A stretch of DNA of 64,000 nt from contig NC_087076.1 of the NCBI RefSeq assembly GCF_026151205.1, positions 13,315,675-13,379,674 of the forward strand. The letters run 5' to 3'. Under the pieces are notes generated by a model that saw nothing but the letters and a program-made list of their open reading frames with translations, ran no database searches and was not told the origin of the DNA. A program made the position numbers and the translations under genes. This document shows positions 58,337 through 64,000 of this stretch, one piece after another. The stretch is from Bolinopsis microptera (Eukaryota; Ctenophora; Tentaculata; Lobata; Bolinopsidae). Positions within the stretch are counted from its first letter, which is position 1; each line of letters begins with the position of its first letter.

Positions 58337-59030
58337 AAGACGGATAATCTGAGCGAGTTTGGGCGAATTTCTATATGCCAAACTTAAGATATGACTTCAA
58401 ATATAAGAAAATATCTCAAATTGGAGCCTTCTAGCGGAATGCAGGCATATATTTCGAGATCTGAATGATAGAATTTCTTGAAACTTTCCAGTTTAAAGAA
58501 AATGTATCCATCATATCTCTAAATATATACCTGTGTTCCGCTAGAAACTGCCAATTTGGAGATATTTTCTTGTGTTTGAAGTCATATCTTAAGTTTGGCA
58601 CATAGAAACTCTCCCAAAATCGCACAGTTTATCTGTCTGATAACTATACCACTATCTGGAAAGTTTAAAGAAAATCTATCATTCAGATCTCTAAATATAT
58701 GCCTGTGTTCCGCTAGAAACCGCCAATTTGGAGATATTTTCTTGTGTTTGAAGTCATATCTCAAGTTTGGCACATAGAAACTCGCCCAAAATCGCACAGA
58801 TTATCCGTCTGATAGCCATACAACTATCTGGAAAGTTTAAAGAAAATCTATCATTCAGATCTCTAAATATATGCCTGTGTTCCGCTAGAAACCGCCAAGT
58901 TGGAGATATTTTCTTGTGTTTGAAGTCATATCTCCATTTTGGCATATAGAAATTCTCCCAAACTCTTACTCATTATTTTGTATATAGCCATCTAACTATC
59001 TGGAAACTTTGAAGAAAATCTGTCATTCAG
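58337..59030 (-). repeat. Satellite monomers in inverted orientation
   Basis: One partial monomer in the forward direction (58337-58490) is followed by about three monomers in reverse orientation. Marker TATCTGGAAAGTTTAAAG stands near 58653 and 58825, and the diverged TATCTGGAAACTTTGAAG near 58997, with a period of about 172. They are more diverged than the forward array. The switch point near 58490 makes a satellite palindrome. Confidence 0.9.
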
Positions 59031-59335
59031 ATCTTGTGAAAATCAAAAATATATTCTAAGTTATTCACAAAAACACTCGATTTTCGAACTTTTTATTTGG
59101 AACAGATTTGTCGAAAGTCCTTCTGCAAAATTCTTCCAGGGGTTATTATACCGCAGCAGCGACAACATTTTAATATGCAACATTTTCATGGCAGTTGTGC
59201 AGAGCGACATTTTAGCTCGTATAGTACATTATGGCGCGCGCGCGCAGCGCAGTGTTCGATCATATGTATCATGCCGGAACAAGGAAAAACGCCATCTTTA
59301 AGGACGCGAAGATCAGAGAGTTAGGACTCAACTCC

Positions 59336-60320
59336 TCGAGACTCTACTCCTTCGAGACTCTGCTCCTTCGAGACCCTGCTCCTTCAAGACTCTACTCCTT
59401 CGAGACTCTACTCCTTCGAAACTCTACTCCTTCGAGACTCTGCTCCTTCGAGACCCTGCTCCTTCAAGACTCTACTCCTTCGAGACTCTACTCCTTCGAG
59501 ACTCTACTCATTCGAGACTCTAATCCTTCGAGACTCTGCTCCTTCGAGACTCTACTCATTCGAGACTCTAATCCTTCGAGACTCTGCTCCTTCGAGACTC
59601 TACTTCTTCGAGACTCCACTCCTTCGAGACTCTACTCCTTCGAGACTCTACTTCTTCGAGACCCTGCTCATTCAAGACTCTACTCCTTCGAGACCCTGCT
59701 CCTTCAAGACTCTACTCCTTCGAGACTCTGCTCCTTCAGGACTCTACTCCTTCGAGACTCTACTCCTTCAGGACTCTACTCCTTCGAGACTCTACTCCTT
59801 CGAGACTCTACTCCTTCGAGACTCTGCTTCTTCAAGACTCTACTCCTTCGAGACTCTACTTCTTCGAGACTCTGCTCCTTCGAGACTCTACTTCTTCGAG
59901 ACTGATCTACTCCTTCGAGACTCTGCTCCTTCGAGACCCTGCTCCTTCAAGACTCTACTCCTTCGAGACTCTACTTCTTCGAGACTCTACTCCTTCGAGA
60001 CTCTACTTCTTCGAGACCCTGCTCCTTCGAGACTCTACTCCTTCGAGACTCTGCTCCTTCGAGACTCTACTTCTTCGAGACTGATCTACTCCTTCGAGAC
60101 TCTGCTCCTTCGAGACCCTGCTCCTTCAAGACTCTACTCCTTCGAGACTCTACTCCTTCGAGACTCTACTCATTCGAGACTCTAATCCTTCGAGACTCTG
60201 CTCCTTCGAGACTCTACTTCTTCGAGACTCCACTCCTTCGAGACTCTACTCCTTCGAGACTCTACTTCTTCGAGACTCTACTCCTTTGAGACTCTGCTCC
60301 TTCGAGACTCTACTCCTCGA
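59336..60320. repeat. 16-bp minisatellite (TACTCCTTCGAGACTC)
   Basis: About 60 head-to-tail units of CTACTCCTTCGAGACT with point variants (CTGCTCC, TTCTTCG, CTCATTC, CAAGACT). Longer blocks of several hundred bases recur at 59335-59900 and 59900-60300, showing higher-order duplication. Because three units equal 48 bases, all frames on the plus strand read the same 16-residue repeat, and a 224-residue open frame arises without implying a gene. Confidence 0.95.
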
Positions 60321-61561
60321 ACAACATTAAATCAATCCCTTGACCTAATAGCTTCTGTAACGGCCTCAATAAATGTATTTAATGGTATAGTGGCGAAGTT
60401 TTCGAAGGCCAGTTTGAGTGCACGTCGTCATGTCAGTGACTATGAACTAACGAGTGTAAATGGTAAACTGTAACTGAAAGTACTATTTTGATGAATTTTG
60501 AAAGCTTTCTTTGGGAATAAAACTTTGAGTACCTCAATCGTGCCATCCCCAGTAACCTTGTAACATGGTCATTCAAGAAAAATTCAGTCAAAACAGTGAA
60601 ATTTGGGTCACGGAAAGCTAAAAATGAAATTCGAATATGTCCTACCGGTAGGACTAGGAGTAGGACATATTCAAAATGTTTACACACCCTTAATTTGGTA
60701 TGTTTACAGTAAATAATTTGGCGTTTTGACACCTCTGTACGTTACTAATTACTATTATACTTGCAACTAACTAACGAAGATAAAGAAAGAGTGCACAATA
60801 GAAAAGAGTGCACAATTGAAAATCATAACATATCTGAGTTCTGAATATTATACTAATTATTATATATGGGATGGCAGTTATTAACATTTTTACATCAATG
60901 AACTGCGCTCTGCTTTTATTTTCTCCGACTCCTCACCAGCTCCAGCGATTGCTGCAGGCACAGCTTGCTCGTTCTTCTCAGCATCAATAGTACTACTACT
61001 AATAGTCATCTCTGCTCAATCCAACTCAACCAATTGACCAACCAGGCTCTATTGATGAAATAGTAATTCACTTTGAGGAAATGATTCGCTTTTAGAATCA
61101 TTGGTCATTCAAGAAAAATTCAGTCAAAACAGTGAAATTTCGCCACAGTCCGATGGTTTATCAAAGATTCCCCAATTATAACCAATGTTAGGGGGCTAAA
61201 CTAATGTGATAGGGCTAACTTGAGGTAACTTCAGATTATTATATAACTTTATTCAAATCAAAAATAGAACATAAATGAACATCTTAAAGATCTGATAATG
61301 GATAAGTAGCCAGAAAAAAAAGAAATACTGATACACTTAAGCTATAACAATTTCTTCCATCCCGCTCTATCAGAGGCTAAAACTCTAAAAGTCTTAAATT
61401 GTACAAATCGTCTGTATTTACAAATGGAATGTTTCTGCTACCTAAATCAAATTTAGTAGTCCTAAGGAAGTTCGACTGGTGTCTGCCTACTCTACCCTTT
61501 TAAGTACTCTGACTCTCTACTGCAAAGTGTAATGCAAGCTGTGCAGGTGAGTTGTTATCAC
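60321..61561. other. Intergenic with two short exact repeats and a palindrome
   Basis: A 39-bp direct repeat (TGGTCATTCAAGAAAAATTC through ACAGTGAAATTT) stands at 60566-60604 and 61102-61140. A 12-bp stem palindrome lies at 60633-60672. A 39-codon minus-strand frame with a good start (60890-61009) is the only small coding candidate. Nothing else was seen. Confidence 0.55.
60890..61009 (-). CDS. Small open frame, 39 residues, doubtful
   Basis: It starts MTISSSTIDAEKNEQAVPAA and ends KAERSSLM before TAA. It is hydrophilic, without signal peptide or membrane segment, and I do not recognise it. It lies between the two copies of a 39-bp repeat. Its length is within chance, but the composition (Ala/Glu-rich, balanced codons) is better than that of the neighbours. 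Confidence 0.15.
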   Translation of the reverse strand: MTISSSTIDAEKNEQAVPAAIAGAGEESEKIKAERSSLM

Positions 61562-64000
61562 TGGATTACACAGGATTACACAGGATTACACAGGATTAAA
61601 ATTAAATTATAGATCCATTATCATGGACCGTCATAATTGTTTACAGAAGTTAATGAAAACAATCATCTTTGCTTGAAGTCAGGGCCAGGGTTATCCTTAA
61701 GTCTTAATTATGACTAATTCGCGAAGTTCTCACCAAATTGATAGTAAAATTGTTTAAGTTTCGTGCATTTGAATTACGCTGACGCATATCTTCGGTGAAG
61801 CTATTTCGCTCTTCGGAGCAGCGAAGGAAATAAGTGCACACACAGTTGACAGCATAGGAGCGCCTTTCTTGAAATTGAATATACTGTGGAGTGTTTGGTT
61901 GAATATCAAGTGAGCGGTGGCAGTGAATATGGAGGCTCTGGTGATTTTGAGGAATTACAGTTGAGTAAGGAGACAAAATTTCCATGAGATGATCTTTGAG
62001 ATTTGTTTCATTGATATTGCTGGAGTCGGTGATTTCATTGCTTATTTCAATGATTGGCATTTGAGAAAGATTTTTGACTAATTTAGACCTCTGTTTTGAA
62101 TACAAGTCACATATGTAAAGAACATGCGACTCGTCTTCGATGGTCTCAACGCCCATACTTGATTGGCACCAACCACATAGTCTTTGCTCACGGGGTGTGT
62201 TGGAGTATCTGCCTCTTTCAATATGGAGATCATGGGCGCTGATTCTAAGTTTTGTGGTGCTGTAACGACGAGAAAAGCCTTTGCATAAGTATAAGTAGGG
62301 CTCTCGGTTGAAGGTGTGTTTGATTGAGTGATAGAATGAGAGTTTAGAAGAAGTAGATTTTTGATATTGCCAACATTTTTTGAATTGATTGGTTAGAGCT
62401 TCGATGATTTTAGGAATTCTATACTTTTTGCTGCATAGTGAGATAGTGGTTTGATGGATTGACTAAATTTTGACTGATTTATGAGGGAGTCTTTTAATAA
62501 TTTGTGATCACTTACAGGGTTGGGCGCGGCTTTGTTAGCTGCATTTGTATTGAGAATTCGGTGCGCAGTTACGTGATCTAGTTTGTAAATTTCATCTAGT
62601 TCAAGGAGTGGTTTTATGTATCGATACCAAGGTAAGTTTAGTGATTTTTGTTCTTTTACGGCTGCAGTGACAAACGAATTCGACTTTGATTTTGTATTTA
62701 GCCTTTTGAAGTAATTTAACGTTAAGCGAATTGATTGATAAATCAGAGGAATTCTTCCTGTTTCTCCCCAAACACCTACATTTGATGCTTTACGATGGAC
62801 TCCCAATACCCATTTTAGGAATGAAATATGCACTCTTTCTTGCAGAGAGGCGCTGATTTTTTAAAGTAAGTTAGTAGCGGTTGCTTCTGTCGAGTTAATC
62901 GTTTTGCAAAGAGATTTATTGATCGTACTAGTGGGTGTCCATATCGGAGCACCATATAATAAAATGGGCTTGATGAGAGAGTCGAAAAGTGTAAGGAGTG
63001 CTTTAAAAGATAACTTTGAACGCATGACAACCCTTTTCAGGCCAAAAAATGCACGCATTGCTTTGGTTTTAAGGTTTTGTTGAGCGATCTGTACTTGACC
63101 CGATTGATGAAGTTCAAATCCAAGTTAACAATAACTGTCAACAATTTCAAGATTAGATCCGTTGAGTGTAAATTTGATGTTTTGTATGTCCTGTTTTAAC
63201 GTTTTCTTACCAAAGATGACTGCTTGAGTTTTGAGTTCATTGATTTCAATGCCCCACTCCTTACAAAAATTACCGAGAATATTAAGTTGCTTTTGAGTGG
63301 TTTCCTGGTCGAGTGAAAGGAGTATAAGGTCATCCGCCCACAGTAGGTGGCTAATAGTCATATTTGAAAGTACGGGGCAATTTGGAAAATCTAGGAGGCA
63401 GGACATATCACTAAGAAAAACTTTAAAAAGATCAGGTGAGAGTGGGTGACCTTGTTCTGTACCTTTACGTATCTGAAAGCGTTTACTGAGGTGACCAGAT
63501 AATTTTATGTAAGCGTACGAATTTGAGTACATATTTTTGAGGACATTGTAGAAGTTTCCAGTTATGCCATTTTTTGCGAGTTTGAGGAAAAGGGCTTGAC
63601 GGCAGACTGAGTCGAATGCTTTTTTAAAATCAACAAATACTGCATAATATACAGGTTTCCCCAAAAGTTTATATTTTGAAGGTATAGTTTTCATGGTTAG
63701 TATGTGATCGTATGTTTGAGCTTTCTTTGTGAAGCCTAGTTGGTTAGGTGGATCAGGGCAGTTTTCAGAGCGGAAGTGGATAAGTCGTTCTGAGAGAATA
63801 GTTGAGAATAGTTTTCCTATGACACTGCTGACAGCAACTGCACGGTAGTTGTCAGGATCTGATTTATTTCCCTTTTTATGAAGTGGAGATATAATGCTGA
63901 CGTTCCAGGGATAAATTCCTTGTGAGAAGCAGGCGTTGAAGAGGTTCAACATAATCAATTTATGATTGGTATCTAGAGATTTTATAATTTCGTTATTAAT
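61562..64000 (-). mobile_element. Non-LTR retrotransposon, 3' half, runs off the right edge
   Basis: The minus-strand polymerase region and 3' tail of a LINE-type element. The 3' end is probably at 61562-61597, where a 10-bp unit (CAGGATTACA) is repeated three to four times; several LINE clades end in such short tandem repeats. The 5' part, including the endonuclease, would lie beyond 64000. Confidence 0.75.
61704..64000 (-). pseudogene. Reverse transcriptase ORF of the non-LTR element, with stop and frameshifts
   Basis: The frame entering from the right edge shows reverse-transcriptase blocks in order: NYRAVAVSSVIGKLFSTIL, AVFVDFKKAFDSV (motif A), GTEQGHPLSPDLF (motif B), HLLWADDLILLSL (motif C, with W where most elements have Y or F), GIEINELKTQAVIF and LEIVDSYC. 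A TAA at about 63129 stands where a Tyr codon is expected before LGFELH. The frame then continues to 62861, shifts near 62850, and shifts again near 62420. The end carries the zinc-knuckle-like signature LRISAHDLHIERGRY, PREQRLCGWC and EDESHVLYICDLYSKQR found after the polymerase in many LINEs. It is inactive as read. Confidence 0.85.

Noticed and set aside
54591-58945. Recurrent 60-75-codon frames in the satellite
   Set aside because: They repeat with the 171-bp period, and 171 is a multiple of three; they are by-products of the satellite.
59231-59905. 224-residue repeat protein frame
   Set aside because: It follows from the 16-bp minisatellite, which is open in all plus-strand frames; kept only as a low-interest finding.
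1-64000. tRNA, rRNA and other RNA genes
   Set aside because: I looked for T-loop-like GGTTCGAATCC motifs and other signatures and found only isolated resemblances, such as near 15470 and 22360, without cloverleaf context.

Overview
This window reads as nuclear DNA of an animal. Genes are split by GT-AG introns and lie in AT-rich, repeat-loaded sequence. One gene encodes a PET-LIM (Prickle/Testin) protein, a family known from animals. The retroelement types and the AT-rich background would fit a cnidarian or another early-branching animal, but nothing here proves the phylum.

Left part (1-14 kb). The + strand carries most of the nucleolar GTPase NOG1 (GTPBP4), entering from the left edge. Nine exons are visible at 259-7900, with every splice phase matching. 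Its 4-kb intron holds a 3-kb giant palindrome and a hAT-type MITE with a perfect 8-bp target duplication. The last exon breaks up as it enters a tract of A and C homopolymers (7.9-9.6 kb) that looks like bad consensus rather than biology. Converging from the - strand (10.2-13.9 kb) are five in-phase exons of an acidic single-pass membrane protein of unknown identity.

14-26 kb. A hAT MITE and nested foldback elements precede a tandem array of three paralogues (19.9-26.2 kb). Each encodes a secreted protein with an N-terminal pentraxin/LamG-like domain. In copies A and B this is followed by a sequon-rich coiled coil. Copy A carries a 5-nt insertion with a stop, copy B has an internal deletion, and copy C stops where a 6-kb repeat block begins.

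26-46 kb. Two copies of the 6.15-kb block (26185-32350 and 39589-45747) flank decayed retroelement pieces. The copies differ mostly by small insertions and deletions, which suggests unpolished long-read sequence or a misassembled haplotype. A frameshifted protein-kinase remnant on the - strand abuts the right end of the second copy.

46-54 kb. A PET-LIM gene on the + strand shows a disordered N-terminal exon, part of the PET domain and the last LIM domain. The exons for LIM1 and LIM2 are missing, and they should lie in another poor-quality stretch (50.9-52.7 kb) next to a 44-bp minisatellite.

54-64 kb. This part holds a 171-bp satellite array with inverted monomers, interrupted by an insertion carrying a retrotransposon ORF1. 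A 16-bp minisatellite follows, and then the 3' half of a non-LTR retrotransposon on the - strand that runs off the right edge.

I found no operon-like or defence system. The most unusual biology is the pentraxin-like/coiled-coil family. Much of the rest is repeat history mixed with assembly problems.
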